64,000 nt of DNA from an uncultured Erythrobacter sp. Lineage in GTDB: Bacteria > Pseudomonadota > Alphaproteobacteria > Sphingomonadales > Sphingomonadaceae. The notes beneath the pieces were generated by a model. The model did not search any database, was not told the origin of the DNA, and worked only from the letters and a program-made list of their open reading frames with translations. Shown one piece after another: positions 42,773-52,710 of the stretch. The first letter of the stretch is position 1. Each line of letters begins with the position of its first letter. The DNA lies in assembly GCA_947499505.1 (NCBI GenBank), contig CANMOQ010000001.1:416037-480036 (forward strand), in the 5' to 3' direction. Both the position numbers and the translations under genes were made by a program.

Positions 42773-44110
42773 ATGGCTGATAACTCCCTTCTTGCCGGTC
42801 CTGCTTTGCGCCGCCTGCGCAAGCGCGAAGGCCTTACCCAAGCCGCTATGGCGACCTCGCTGGGCATCTCGCCGAGCTATCTGAACCTCATTGAGCGCAA
42901 CCAACGTCCGCTGTCTGCGCGTGTGCTGGTACAGGTGATTGAGCGGTTCGATTTTGATCCACGCAGCCTTCGCGAAGACGAGGCGATTGGCGGCCTGGAT
43001 GGTCTTGCGCGCCGCCTTTCCGATGAACGTTTCAGCGATCTTGGGATTGACCGGGAAGAGGTGCAGGAATTCCTCGCCGCCGCTCCTCAGGCCGCGGCGG
43101 CCTTTGCGCGCCTGTTTGATGCAGGCGGGCATGTGGCGGCGCGCGGCGATGACCCTCAGCGCCAAGCACGTGAGGCGGTGGAGCGCTGGCAGAACCATTT
43201 CTCCGACCTAGACCATGCAGCTGAGGATCTTGCCGATCAGCTCAGGCTGTCGCGGGCCGAAATCAGCGTGGCCTTAAACGAGCGCTTGCGGGAGCGGCAC
43301 CGTCTGTCGGTGCGCATTCTGCCCGCTGAAGTGATCCCTGGCCAAGTGGCGAGGCTCGATCTGCACGCGCGCCAGTTGCAATTGTCTGAAATGCTGCCCG
43401 GCGCAGCCCGGCGGTTTCAAATCGCGCGGCAAGTCGGCGTGCTGGAGCAGCGTGAGGCAATCGATGCAGTCGTCGAAGGGGCAGGGCTGACCAGCCGCGA
43501 GGCGCGCGACGCAATGCGCAGCGCGGTAAGCGACTATGTCGCGGGCGCTTTGCTGATGCCCTATGGCCGGTTCCTCAGGGCGTGCGAGCAAACTGGCTAT
43601 GATCTCACGGTGTTGCAGAGGCGCTTTGCGGTCAATTTTGCGCAAGTGGCTCAGCGGCTGACGACATTGCAGCGTGTCGGCGAACGCGGCCTGCCGTTCT
43701 TCTCTGCGCGGTTGGATCGTTCAGGTGAGCTTGCCGGGTTCAGCGCCGGGGCGAGCGGGGCGATGTTCCCACTCGATGGAGCGCGCTGGCCAGCCTGGGC
43801 GCCGTATTCCGCGTTTGAGCGCCCGGGCACGCTGCTGACCCAGCCCGTGCTGTTCAGCGAGGGCGAGGCAGCGCCAAAGCACTGGTTCACCATGGCGCGC
43901 ACTGTCGATGGTGACGGTGTCACCTGCTCGGCGCGCCAAGCGATTGTTCTGGGGCTTGAGGCGAGGTTTGCGGGCGAATTGGCGGAGGCGCGCGGTGTTT
44001 CATTGGCGCAGGAAGACGCGGTGCCCTTGGGCGCGAATTGCTCACGCTGTGGCAGGCCGGATTGCTTGACCCCGCAAACAGCACGGTTGGCGGCTCAGGC
44101 ACGCGTCTGA
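42773..44110 (+). CDS. RamB/ScfR-like transcriptional regulator (XRE HTH plus short-chain acyl-CoA-sensing domain)
   Basis: A 445-residue regulator. An XRE helix-turn-helix lies at about residues 10-65 (LRKREGLTQAAMATSLGISPSYLNLIERN in part). A central domain resembles the ImmA/IrrE peptidase (IPGQVARLDLHARQLQLSEML) but lacks a clear HExxH. A C-terminal DUF2083-type domain ends in NCSRCGRPDCLTP, three cysteines that may bind zinc or acyl-CoA-linked ligands. Relatives RamB and PrpR control glyoxylate- and methylcitrate-cycle genes in response to acyl-CoAs. Divergence from aceA makes it its likely regulator. Confidence 0.88.
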   Translation: MADNSLLAGPALRRLRKREGLTQAAMATSLGISPSYLNLIERNQRPLSARVLVQVIERFDFDPRSLREDEAIGGLDGLARRLSDERFSDLGIDREEVQEFLAAAPQAAAAFARLFDAGGHVAARGDDPQRQAREAVERWQNHFSDLDHAAEDLADQLRLSRAEISVALNERLRERHRLSVRILPAEVIPGQVARLDLHARQLQLSEMLPGAARRFQIARQVGVLEQREAIDAVVEGAGLTSREARDAMRSAVSDYVAGALLMPYGRFLRACEQTGYDLTVLQRRFAVNFAQVAQRLTTLQRVGERGLPFFSARLDRSGELAGFSAGASGAMFPLDGARWPAWAPYSAFERPGTLLTQPVLFSEGEAAPKHWFTMARTVDGDGVTCSARQAIVLGLEARFAGELAEARGVSLAQEDAVPLGANCSRCGRPDCLTPQTARLAAQARV

Positions 44111-44277
44111 ATCGCGTACAGCTAGGCGTAATTACGTAATGCGTTCTTCACAAGTCATTAACCGTGCAGATCGGCGCATGACGCGGCTTTGAAGAGGCTC
44201 TGTAAAATTTACCGACACTTAAGGTCTCGCGCGTAAAGCCAGGCTCGCAATTGCAATTAATGCGAGCTTTGAATCTG

Positions 44278-45663
44278 ATGATCCGCTTGTTTAAGCACTA
44301 TATCCCTCATGCTGTGCTGCTGCTCGGCCTGCTGGACTTTGCGCTTTTGGTGCTAGCCAGTGAGCTCGCGTGGCAGCTGCGTGCCTCGCAGATCGGGATG
44401 GATCCGGGGCCTGTTGCGGGGCGCTGGCTGCCGTTAACAGGTTCTGCTGCCGTGGTGTGGACCGCCATGATCTCCGTCGGCGTTTACGGGCCCTATGCGC
44501 TGCGCAGCCTGCGGTTTGCAGGTGCGAGGTTGCTCGTTGCGATCAGCCTTGGGATCATTGCGCTGGCGGTGATCGACTTTGTGCTGGCTGCAGATACATT
44601 CTGGCGCTCCACCCTGTTTTACACCATGTGTTTCGCGATCGGCTTGCTGGTGGTGGACCGTATGTTCCTCAACAGCTTCCTTGGCTCATCGGCCTTTCGC
44701 CGCCGGGTGATGGTGTTGGGAGCAGGGGACAGGGCGCAGCGATTGCGCGAATTGGGTGACAGGCCGGAAACCGGATTTGCGATAGTCTCCTACATTGCAA
44801 TGAACGAGCCTGAGCGTGTGGTCGAAGAAGCGATTGCGCGTGAGGCCATCCATGACCTGGGCCGGTTTGTCGAAAATCTCGGCGTGAGTGAAGTGGTGCT
44901 TGCCTTGCAGGAACGGCGCAACGCGCTGCCGCTGCCGGATCTCTTGCGGATCAAAACCAAGGGCGTGCATGTCAATGATTTCTCCAGCTTCCTCGAACGT
45001 GAGACGGGCCGAGTTGATCTCGATACGGTCAATCCCAGCTGGCTGATCTTCTCCGATGGGTTCTCGTCTGGCCGTGTTATTTCCAGCGCATTCAAGCGTA
45101 TATTCGACATTCTTGCGAGTTTAGTTTTGCTGTTGCTGACCTTCCCAATCATTGCGCTATTCGCATTGCTGGTTAGGCTCGACAGCAAGGGACCAGCGTT
45201 CTTTAAGCAGGAACGTGTCGGTCTCTACGGCGAGCCATTCTACCTCATCAAGCTGCGCTCAATGCGCACCGATGCGGAAAAGGACGGCGTAAAATGGGCA
45301 GAAGAAAACGACCCTCGCATCACGCGCCTCGGGCGCTTCATCCGCAAGGTTCGCATTGACGAGCTGCCGCAAACCTGGAGCGTTCTGAAAGGTAATATGA
45401 GCTTTGTCGGGCCGCGTCCCGAAGTGCCGAAATTTGTCGATGATCTGCAGGAAGAAATCCCGTTTTATGGCGAACGGCATATGGTCAAACCCGGCATCAC
45501 TGGCTGGGCTCAGATCAATTACCCGTATGGTGCATCGACCGAAGACAGCCGCAAGAAACTCGAATATGATCTCTATTATGCGAAGAACTACACGCCGTTT
45601 CTTGATTTGGTGATCCTGCTGCAAACCGTGCGCGTAGTGCTCTGGCCAGAGGGCGCTCGCTGA
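44278..45663 (+). CDS. Polyprenyl glycosylphosphotransferase, PEP-CTERM/EpsB-like sugar transferase
   Basis: A 461-residue membrane protein resembling the TIGR03013 group. Four or five N-terminal helices ([21 protein letters not shown] start) precede a CoA-binding-like Rossmann domain ([17 protein letters not shown]) and a C-terminal bacterial sugar-transferase domain with [59 protein letters not shown] (in part) and [12 protein letters not shown]. It loads the first sugar phosphate on undecaprenyl phosphate for exopolysaccharide. Its TGATG overlap with prsK starts a four-gene operon. Confidence 0.9.
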   Translation: MIRLFKHYIPHAVLLLGLLDFALLVLASELAWQLRASQIGMDPGPVAGRWLPLTGSAAVVWTAMISVGVYGPYALRSLRFAGARLLVAISLGIIALAVIDFVLAADTFWRSTLFYTMCFAIGLLVVDRMFLNSFLGSSAFRRRVMVLGAGDRAQRLRELGDRPETGFAIVSYIAMNEPERVVEEAIAREAIHDLGRFVENLGVSEVVLALQERRNALPLPDLLRIKTKGVHVNDFSSFLERETGRVDLDTVNPSWLIFSDGFSSGRVISSAFKRIFDILASLVLLLLTFPIIALFALLVRLDSKGPAFFKQERVGLYGEPFYLIKLRSMRTDAEKDGVKWAEENDPRITRLGRFIRKVRIDELPQTWSVLKGNMSFVGPRPEVPKFVDDLQEEIPFYGERHMVKPGITGWAQINYPYGASTEDSRKKLEYDLYYAKNYTPFLDLVILLQTVRVVLWPEGAR

Positions 45664-47795
45664 TGGCTGAGGGCGAACTTCTCACATTGATCAGCTTTGC
45701 TGGCTATCTTGCCGGCGCGGTGTGCTGCGCGGTGGCGGCCCTGTGGGCGACGCGCAGTGGAGATCGTTTACGCTCTGACCGGGCGGCTGCGCTAAGCGCA
45801 ATCGCTTTGACCGGCATTTGGTGCGCATTGGCTGCTGCACAGGGGCCGTTGGAGCCGCTGGTGCGGCTAGCCGAGACGGCCCGCAATCTGGCGTGGATAT
45901 TCCTGATCTTCCGCCTGTTCGCCAATGATGGGCGCGATGAGAGCCTTAAGCCGACCAGGCCCGTAATCATAACGGTGGCGCTGGTGCAATTGCTCCAACC
46001 AGTTCTGCTGCTCATAGAGGCGCGTGTAGCTCCCGGATCGACAGCGATCGATGTGGCATTCGAAGTCAGCGCAGCGCTCAACATGCTGGTCGCGATTGGC
46101 GCTCTGGTGCTGCTGCACAACCTCTACGTTGGCGCATCCATAGCGGCGCGCCGCGTCTTGCGGTGGAGCGGCGTCGCGCTTGCATGTCTGTGGGGCTATG
46201 ATCTCAACCTCTACACGATCGCCTATCTTAGCAGTCAAGAACCCGGCCTGCTGCTCGCTCTGCGCGGGGTTTTGTCGGGCGTAATGATCGGAGTGCTTGC
46301 GCTTGGGGCCAATGCGCGCAGCGCGGACCTAGAGTTCCGACCGTCGCGTGCGGTGACATTTCAGACTTTGTCGCTCCTGGTCATCGGCTCCTATCTCGTC
46401 CTGATGATCTTTGTGACCAAATCGCTTTCGATGCTGGGCGGAGATCTGGGCCGGGCAACGCAGGTGATCTTCCTGGCCTTGGCAGGTATGGCAGCGGTTC
46501 TTTGGTTGCCTTCGGAGCGGGCCCGAGCGTGGCTGAGGGTGATGGCGACGAAGCACTTGTTTCAGCACCGTTATGACTACCGCGAAGAATGGCTGCGTTT
46601 CACACGCACCGTTGGCAGTGCTTCGGTCGGCGCAGGCGCATCGGGCATGCCGAGCTTCCAAGAGCGCGCGATCAAGGCGATTGCCGATATCACAGACAGT
46701 CCCGCCGGCCTGCTGCTTGCGCCCAATGAAGAGGCGCAATTGGAGCTGGTGGCGCGCTCTAACTGGCCGACCATCGCCGTGCCAGCGATCGCGGCGGACT
46801 ATGAGCTTTCAAGCCTGCTGGAGCAGCACAATCACATCCTCGATCTGGATGATGTACGCGCGGGCAATGACCATTTTGGCGAGGTTGCTCTGGTGCCCGA
46901 ATGGTTGGTCGAGGCCGAAGACGTGTGGGCGCTCGTCCCGCTTGTCCACTTTGACCGGTTGGTTGGCACCATTGTGCTGGCACGCCCCCGGATCGAACGA
47001 CGTCTCGATTGGGAAGACTACGATTTGCTCAAAGTCGTGGGACAACAGCTAGCGAGCTATCTGGCTGAGCAGTCTGGCCAGCAGGCGCTGATGGAGGCGA
47101 GCCGGTTTGACGAGTTCAACCGCCGGATCGCTTTCGTGATGCACGATATCAAAAATCTGGCGAGCCAGTTGTCCTTGCTCGCCCGCAATGCCGAAAAGCA
47201 CGCGGACAACCCAGAGTTTCGGGCCGATATGCTTGTCACTCTGCGCAATTCCTCTGACAAGCTCACAAATCTGCTCGCCCGCCTTGGTCGCTATGGCTCT
47301 GGCCAATCGCAGGAGCGCCGGTCGGTTGATCTCGCTGCCATGGCAAAGGGCCTCGCAAAACGCTTTGAGGTGACGCATCCGCTGCAATTGACACGGGCTG
47401 ATGCTGCGGTGGTGATGGCTGACAATGAGGGCCTCGAGCAGGCGATCATGCATCTGATCCAAAACGCGATTGATGCAAGCGATCCCGAGACCCCGATCTA
47501 TCTCGACGTGTCGAGCGATGGCCTCAATGGTCAGTTCGATATTATCGATACCGGTTCTGGCATGTCGCCAGGATTCATCCGCAATGGCCTGTTCAAACCC
47601 TTTGTCTCTTCGAAAGACGGCGGTTTCGGCATTGGCGCATTTGAGGCGCGCGAGATCGTGAAAGCGATGGGCGGACGCGTGAATGTGGAATCGCGCGAGG
47701 GGCTCGGCACACGGTTCAGCATCATATTGCCGCTGCGCGAGGCGGCTGAAATTCTCGCGAAAGAAGAACAACCCAAATCAGGCGAGGTCGCATAA
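45663..47795 (+). CDS. prsK: PEP-CTERM/XrtA-system sensor histidine kinase PrsK
   Basis: A 710-residue kinase of the TIGR02916 type. The N-terminal half has about eight to ten membrane helices (residues 8-285), then a GAF domain (about 330-470), and a kinase core with phospho-acceptor His494 in FVMHDIKNLASQLSLL. The ATPase domain has HLIQNAIDASDP, DTGSGM and GIGAFEAREIVKAMGG. It should phosphorylate the response regulator encoded next, with which it overlaps by TAATG. The family is restricted to genomes with exosortase XrtA and EpsH-type exopolysaccharide. Confidence 0.9.
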   Translation: MAEGELLTLISFAGYLAGAVCCAVAALWATRSGDRLRSDRAAALSAIALTGIWCALAAAQGPLEPLVRLAETARNLAWIFLIFRLFANDGRDESLKPTRPVIITVALVQLLQPVLLLIEARVAPGSTAIDVAFEVSAALNMLVAIGALVLLHNLYVGASIAARRVLRWSGVALACLWGYDLNLYTIAYLSSQEPGLLLALRGVLSGVMIGVLALGANARSADLEFRPSRAVTFQTLSLLVIGSYLVLMIFVTKSLSMLGGDLGRATQVIFLALAGMAAVLWLPSERARAWLRVMATKHLFQHRYDYREEWLRFTRTVGSASVGAGASGMPSFQERAIKAIADITDSPAGLLLAPNEEAQLELVARSNWPTIAVPAIAADYELSSLLEQHNHILDLDDVRAGNDHFGEVALVPEWLVEAEDVWALVPLVHFDRLVGTIVLARPRIERRLDWEDYDLLKVVGQQLASYLAEQSGQQALMEASRFDEFNRRIAFVMHDIKNLASQLSLLARNAEKHADNPEFRADMLVTLRNSSDKLTNLLARLGRYGSGQSQERRSVDLAAMAKGLAKRFEVTHPLQLTRADAAVVMADNEGLEQAIMHLIQNAIDASDPETPIYLDVSSDGLNGQFDIIDTGSGMSPGFIRNGLFKPFVSSKDGGFGIGAFEAREIVKAMGGRVNVESREGLGTRFSIILPLREAAEILAKEEQPKSGEVA

Positions 47796-49159
47796 TGGCC
47801 GACAAGAAACCCACCCTATTGATCGTCGAGGATGACGAGGGCCTGCAGGCTCAGCTCAAATGGGCTTATGACGATTTTGAAGTCGTGATTGCTGGCAATC
47901 GTGAGGCCGCCATCACGGCGCTGCGCAGCGAAATGCCTGCCGTTGTGACGCTCGACCTGGGCTTGCCGCCTGATCCAGATGGCACGAGCGAAGGCTTTGC
48001 CGTGCTCGATGCGATCATGAAGCTGAAGCCTGATACCAAGGTGATTGTGGCCAGCGGTCACGGCGCGCGGGAAAGCGCGCTGCAGGCGATCGAACGCGGC
48101 GCTTATGACTTTTACCAGAAGCCGGTTGATATCGAAGCGCTCGGCCTGATCGTTCGCCGAGCCTATAATTTGCATTTGATTGAACAGGAAAACCGCCGAC
48201 TGGTCGCCAGCGCTGGCGAGGAAAAGACGGTCCTTGGCCGATTGATCACTGGCGCGCCTGAAATGGTGAAAGTCGCGCGCACGATCGAGCGCGTGGCGAG
48301 CACCAGCGTCTCTGTCATGCTGCTGGGTGCAAGCGGAACCGGCAAGGAGCTGCTCGCGCAAGGGCTGCACGATGCGAGTGACCGCGCGAACGGTCCGTTT
48401 GTGGCCATCAATTGCGCTGCGATCCCAGAGAACCTGCTCGAAAGTGAGCTGTTCGGCCACGAAAAGGGGGCGTTTACGGGCGCGGTTAAAACCACCGAAG
48501 GTAAGATCGAAAGCGCGGATGGCGGCACGCTGTTCCTCGACGAGGTTGGCGATATCCCGCTGCCCTTGCAGGTCAAATTGCTGCGGTTCTTGCAGGAGCG
48601 GACGATTGAGCGGATTGGCGGACGCAAACAGATCGAGGTGAACACCCGGATCGTCTGCGCCACCCACCAAGACCTTGAGAACATGATCGGCGAGGGCACA
48701 TTCCGTGAGGATTTGTTCTACCGCCTGGCTGAAATCGTTGTGCGCATTCCGAACCTGGCCGAAAGGCACGGGGATGGGATCTTGCTGGCGAAGGCTTTCC
48801 TCAAGCGCTTCTCTGCTGAGATGAACCCAGCGGTCACGGGCTTTGGCCCGGATGCGCTGGCCTCGATTGACGCGCATGATTGGCCCGGCAATGTCCGCGA
48901 ACTGGAAAACCGTGTGAAGCGCGCGGTCATCATGGCCGATGGTAAGCTGGTGAACGCTGAAGACCTCGATTTTGATAGCGGCGAAGAGGAAGATGCCGAA
49001 GTGCTGAACCTTAAGGCGGCGCGTGAGCAATCGGACCGCCGGGTTATCCGGCATGCTTTGGCGCGTAGCGAGGGCAATATCTCAAGCACGGCCAAACTGC
49101 TCGGGATCAGCCGGCCAACTTTGTACGACCTGCTCAAGCAATATGATTTGCAGGCCTAA
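47795..49159 (+). CDS. prsR: Sigma-54-dependent response regulator PrsR
   Basis: A 454-residue NtrC-type regulator. A receiver domain has Asp54 in TLDLGLPPD. The AAA+ domain has Walker A GASGTGKE (178-185), the sigma-54 contact loop GAFTGA (225-230) and Walker B GTLFLDEVGD. The C-terminal Fis-type helix-turn-helix lies about 415-452 (NISSTAKLLGISRPTLYDLLK). It is the TIGR02915-type partner of PrsK and would activate sigma-54 promoters of the surface-protein/exopolysaccharide system. Its end overlaps the next gene by 17 bases. Confidence 0.93.
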   Translation: MADKKPTLLIVEDDEGLQAQLKWAYDDFEVVIAGNREAAITALRSEMPAVVTLDLGLPPDPDGTSEGFAVLDAIMKLKPDTKVIVASGHGARESALQAIERGAYDFYQKPVDIEALGLIVRRAYNLHLIEQENRRLVASAGEEKTVLGRLITGAPEMVKVARTIERVASTSVSVMLLGASGTGKELLAQGLHDASDRANGPFVAINCAAIPENLLESELFGHEKGAFTGAVKTTEGKIESADGGTLFLDEVGDIPLPLQVKLLRFLQERTIERIGGRKQIEVNTRIVCATHQDLENMIGEGTFREDLFYRLAEIVVRIPNLAERHGDGILLAKAFLKRFSAEMNPAVTGFGPDALASIDAHDWPGNVRELENRVKRAVIMADGKLVNAEDLDFDSGEEEDAEVLNLKAAREQSDRRVIRHALARSEGNISSTAKLLGISRPTLYDLLKQYDLQA

Positions 49160-50672
49160 ATCTGGCCTTAGAAACCTTGCGCTGGGCTGGCTGCTGGCCG
49201 GATGCGCACTGGCTTTGGGTGGCTGCTCGCTAACCAGCGAAGAGGCCAGCGCGCCCGCTGAAGTCGCGATGGAAGGCAGCGATGAATTTGTCGCTTTGAT
49301 CAAAGATGCGCGCGCAGCGATGCGTGACGGTGACTTGCCCCAAGCGGGCGGATTGCTCGATCAAGCGTTCGCAATCGATGCAGAAAATCCTGCCCTATGG
49401 GTTGCGATTGCCCGTCTGCGGTTTCGCGGGGGCGAGCATTCGCCCGCGCTAGAAGCCGCAGAGCGCGCGTTGGAACTGGGCCCGCAATCATCATTGGCGC
49501 TGCATTTGCGCGCTCAGATGGTGCGCGATGCGCATGGCCTCTCGGATGCATTGCCATGGTTTGAGACCGCGCATGAGGCAGCTCCTGAAGACGCAGAAAT
49601 CCTCGCCGATCTGGCTGCGACCTTGGGCGATCTGGGCCGCAATCGCGATATGCTGGCGGCTGTTCGCAAGCTCGCCAAAGTGGAACCCAAGCACCCTAAG
49701 GTGTATTATCTACAAGCGCTGCTAGCGGCGCGGGCTGACAAACCGATCCTCGCGCGCTCTTTGCTGGAACGCAGCGGGATGGTTAGCCGCCATGTTCCGG
49801 CGGCGCTGCTGCTCGATGGACTGATTGATCTCAATGAAAATGCCTATGACAGCGCGGCGTTGAAGCTGAGCGCCTTGGCAGAGCGCCAACCCGGCAATCT
49901 CCGCCTGTTAGAGCTGACCGCGCTGGCTCTGCTTAGCGGTGAGCGCGAGGCTGAATTGGTTGAGCGCTTTGCCCCGCGCACGGCCTCGCTGGATGCATCG
50001 CCTTACCTGCTCAGCGTTGTCGGGCGGGCATATGAGCGGCTGGGCGACCGCGAAGCAGCAGCACCACTGTTGGAGCGGGCAGCGGAAGGGCGCGTTCGCG
50101 GGCTTGTTGTGCTGGGCAGTACAGCAGATGGCAGAGCGGTCTTGCCCGCGCCAACTCGCCAGCTGCGCGATATGATTGCTCAGAATGACCTCACCGGTGC
50201 CGCGCGGCTTGCCAATTCGCTCCGCCGTCAGTTTCCGGGATCGGCTGATGTGCATTCGCTGATTGGGGACGTAGGCCTTGCGGTGAATGATCCAGAGCAA
50301 GCGCTGGAGCTTTATCAACTGGCCGCGCAAATTCGCAGGCCATGGCCGCTGACGCAGCGGATTATTGCGGCCTACCGGATGACTGGCGACGATATTGCGG
50401 CTGACACTTTACTGGTCCGGCATCTTGCTGGCGAGCCGAACAATGCGGAGGCGGTGCTGATGCTGGCAGAGCGCAGCGCAGCGGCAGAGGACTGGCTAAG
50501 AGTGGCAGTGATGCTGGACTATGCGATTGATCTGGGTGCGGGCAATGACCCGCATTTGCTGGTCCTAAGGGTAGCGGCTGCGCGCGGGCTGGAGCGCGAA
50601 GGCGAGAAGCAGGGCTTCGCGGATGTCGCCGAGAGCTTGCGTCCGGGCGCGTTTGCGCCGCCGGCAGAGTAA
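49143..50672 (+). CDS. TPR-repeat lipoprotein, PrsT-like
   Basis: A 509-residue exported protein. The signal peptide ends at a lipobox (LALGGC, Cys28; LLAGC at Cys21 is an alternative). The mature part is mostly helical tetratricopeptide repeats, e.g. DGDLPQAGGLLDQAFAIDAENP, HSPALEAAERALELGPQS and LGDREAAAPLLERAAEG. Its place directly behind prsK-prsR suggests the PrsT role, a TPR lipoprotein of exosortase loci proposed to help surface-protein or polysaccharide assembly. It is shorter than classical PrsT (about 900 residues). ATG 49143 overlaps the prsR end and gives the signal peptide. Confidence 0.8.
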   Translation: MICRPKSGLRNLALGWLLAGCALALGGCSLTSEEASAPAEVAMEGSDEFVALIKDARAAMRDGDLPQAGGLLDQAFAIDAENPALWVAIARLRFRGGEHSPALEAAERALELGPQSSLALHLRAQMVRDAHGLSDALPWFETAHEAAPEDAEILADLAATLGDLGRNRDMLAAVRKLAKVEPKHPKVYYLQALLAARADKPILARSLLERSGMVSRHVPAALLLDGLIDLNENAYDSAALKLSALAERQPGNLRLLELTALALLSGEREAELVERFAPRTASLDASPYLLSVVGRAYERLGDREAAAPLLERAAEGRVRGLVVLGSTADGRAVLPAPTRQLRDMIAQNDLTGAARLANSLRRQFPGSADVHSLIGDVGLAVNDPEQALELYQLAAQIRRPWPLTQRIIAAYRMTGDDIAADTLLVRHLAGEPNNAEAVLMLAERSAAAEDWLRVAVMLDYAIDLGAGNDPHLLVLRVAAARGLEREGEKQGFADVAESLRPGAFAPPAE

Positions 50673-50721
50673 GAGCCTAGTCCCCTCGACAAAGGCCTAA
50701 GGGGCGGGCAGAGCGCGCGCG

Positions 50722-51696
50722 ATGAAATCGCGACTATCCCTATTGGCTAATCCGATGATTGCCGTGCTGATCCTGGCGACGGTTCTCGCTTTGGTGCTTC
50801 CAGCGGCTGGAGAGCTGCGCGAGATCGCTCAGACGGTCTCGAACACGGGCATTTTCGTGTTGTTTCTGGTCAATGGTATGCGAATTGCGCGCGGCGAGAT
50901 TGCGCGGGGGCTGGCCAATTGGCGCTTCTTTGGCCCGCTGTTCCTATGGGTGTTTGGGGCGATGGCGCTTTCGGGTCTCGGCTTTTCGCTTCTCGCACAA
51001 TGGGCCTTGCCGCCTCAGGTCGCGCTGGGTTTCCTCTATCTCGGCACATTGCCATCCACCATTCAATCGGCGACCTCTTACACCAGCCTAGCGGGCGGGA
51101 ATGTCGCTCTATCCGTGGTCGGCGCGGCGCTGATCAATATTGCCGGCGTCTTCCTCACCGCGCCCTTGTTCGCGGCATTGGGTGGCGGAAGTGCAGCGGA
51201 CATTGGCAGCGAGACGATTGTCCGCATCGGCCTGATCCTGATCCTGCCATTTATGATCGGTCAGGCGCTTCAAGGCTGGACGATTGGCTGGCTAAAGGAG
51301 CGCAAGGCCCAAGTCGCCTGGCTCGACCGGTTGGTGATCGGAATTGCGGTCTATGTCGCCTTTTCGGGCGCGGTTGAGCAAGGCCTGGCGACCATGTTCG
51401 GCTTTGCCGAGTGGGCCGCATTGCTGGGCTTGGTCATCGGGTTCTTGATCGTCGGCACGGGCGGAGCATGGCTCACAGGCGGGCTATTCCGTTACCCGCG
51501 GGCAGACCGGATCGCGTTCCTGTTTGCCGGAGCGCAAAAGAGCGTTGCCATCGGCGCGCCGCTCGCCGCGATCTTATTCCCACCCAATGCTGCTGGTTTC
51601 GTAATCGCGCCGCTGCTGCTCTATCATTTGCTGCAACTGGTGTGGGCCGCGCCCTTGGCCAGCATGCTTGCGAGCCGTCAGGAAAGCGCGACCTAA
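50722..51696 (+). CDS. Bile acid:sodium symporter family (BASS/SBF-like) transporter
   Basis: A 324-residue protein with nine or ten membrane helices of the PF13593-like group. It has the [19 protein letters not shown] loop, [21 protein letters not shown] (the crossover region, shown in part) and [19 protein letters not shown]. Family members carry organic anions with sodium; the substrate is not known. Its stop overlaps the stop of the convergent panB by two bases. Confidence 0.88.
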   Translation: MKSRLSLLANPMIAVLILATVLALVLPAAGELREIAQTVSNTGIFVLFLVNGMRIARGEIARGLANWRFFGPLFLWVFGAMALSGLGFSLLAQWALPPQVALGFLYLGTLPSTIQSATSYTSLAGGNVALSVVGAALINIAGVFLTAPLFAALGGGSAADIGSETIVRIGLILILPFMIGQALQGWTIGWLKERKAQVAWLDRLVIGIAVYVAFSGAVEQGLATMFGFAEWAALLGLVIGFLIVGTGGAWLTGGLFRYPRADRIAFLFAGAQKSVAIGAPLAAILFPPNAAGFVIAPLLLYHLLQLVWAAPLASMLASRQESAT

Positions 51697-52565
51697 CTCT
51701 TCGGTTGGTACGTTTGCTCAGCGGTTGGGAAACTGCGCGCGCGCACTTCCTCGGCATAGGTCGCAACCGTCTTGTCGATCACCTCGGCAATGTTTTCATA
51801 GCGTTTTACAAAACGCGGCACGCGTTCAAACATGCCGAGCATGTCTTCGGTGACCAGCACTTGCCCATCGCACTGCGCCGAGGCTCCGATGCCGATCACT
51901 GGTATCTCGAGCGACTGGGTAAGCGAAATAGCGATCGGTTCAATAACGCCTTCAACGACAACGGAGAAAGCGCCAGCTTCCTCCAAAGCCTTGCCATCAG
52001 CGATGATCTTCTCATGCTCGTGCTGACTGCGACCGCGCGCAGCATATCCGCCTAGAACATTGACCGCCTGCGGGGTCAGGCCGACATGGCCCATCACCGG
52101 GATCCCGCGGTTGGACAGGAAACCGACCGTCTCGGCCATCGCCTCGCCGCCTTCAAGCTTGACAGCAGCGCACCCTGTTTCGGCCATGATCCGGCTGGCG
52201 GTGTCGAAGGCCTGCTCTTTTGATCCCTCGTAAGAGCCGAACGGCATATCGACCACGACGACGCTGTGATAGCTGCCGCGGACGACCGCTGCACCGTGCG
52301 CGATCATCATCTCTGGTGTCACCGGCAGGGTGGAATCGAGCCCGTAGATCACTTGGCCCAGCGAATCTCCGACCAGCAGCAGGTCGCAATGCGCGTCCAG
52401 CAATTGCGCCTGGCGCGCGGTGTACGCGGTGAGCATCACCAGCGGTTCTTTGGTTGTGCCGTCCTTCTTGTGGTCGCGAATGCGCGGCACAGTAAGGCGC
52501 TTCCTCGGCTTAGGCGTGGGAGTGGCGCGGCTCGTGCTCGTATCAAGCTGAAATGTAGTCGACAT
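51693..52565 (-). CDS. panB: 3-methyl-2-oxobutanoate hydroxymethyltransferase
   Basis: A 290-residue enzyme adding a hydroxymethyl group from methylene-tetrahydrofolate to ketoisovalerate, the first step to pantothenate. It has [27 protein letters not shown] (in part), [36 protein letters not shown] and [18 protein letters not shown]. The N-terminal 25 residues are Thr/Pro/Arg-rich and non-conserved. The upstream open frame to 52760 is rejected in favour of ATG 52565. ilvE and this enzyme share the ketoisovalerate pool. Confidence 0.94.
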   Translation of the reverse strand: MSTTFQLDTSTSRATPTPKPRKRLTVPRIRDHKKDGTTKEPLVMLTAYTARQAQLLDAHCDLLLVGDSLGQVIYGLDSTLPVTPEMMIAHGAAVVRGSYHSVVVVDMPFGSYEGSKEQAFDTASRIMAETGCAAVKLEGGEAMAETVGFLSNRGIPVMGHVGLTPQAVNVLGGYAARGRSQHEHEKIIADGKALEEAGAFSVVVEGVIEPIAISLTQSLEIPVIGIGASAQCDGQVLVTEDMLGMFERVPRFVKRYENIAEVIDKTVATYAEEVRARSFPTAEQTYQPKS

Positions 52566-52589
52566 AGCGCTAGTCTCTAGCCGGGCGAT

Positions 52590-52609
52590 GCGGGCTTGGC
52601 AAAGCCCGC
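52590..52609. other. GC-rich hairpin in the panB-transporter divergent region
   Basis: GCGGGCTT and AAGCCCGC pair perfectly around a GGCA loop, 25 bases upstream of the panB start codon and thus probably within its 5' leader. There is no T-run, so a terminator is unlikely. It could affect panB translation. Confidence 0.35.
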
Positions 52610-52710
52610 CGTGGAGCGTTTGTAAGAGGCGTTTACGCCGCCGCAATTTTCTTGCATGACTTGCGTATAACAATTTGCGCCGGATCGGCGCGTGAGAGGG
52701 TAATACATAA

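Noticed and set aside
44237..44260. Sigma-54 promoter before the EpsB-like gene
   Set aside because: A GG...GC pair is present (AGGCTC...TTGC) but the spacing is nine bases and not ten, so it does not fit the -24/-12 rule.
47816..49054. 412-codon open frame opposite prsR
   Set aside because: Antisense to a clear NtrC-type regulator, with no recognisable domain.
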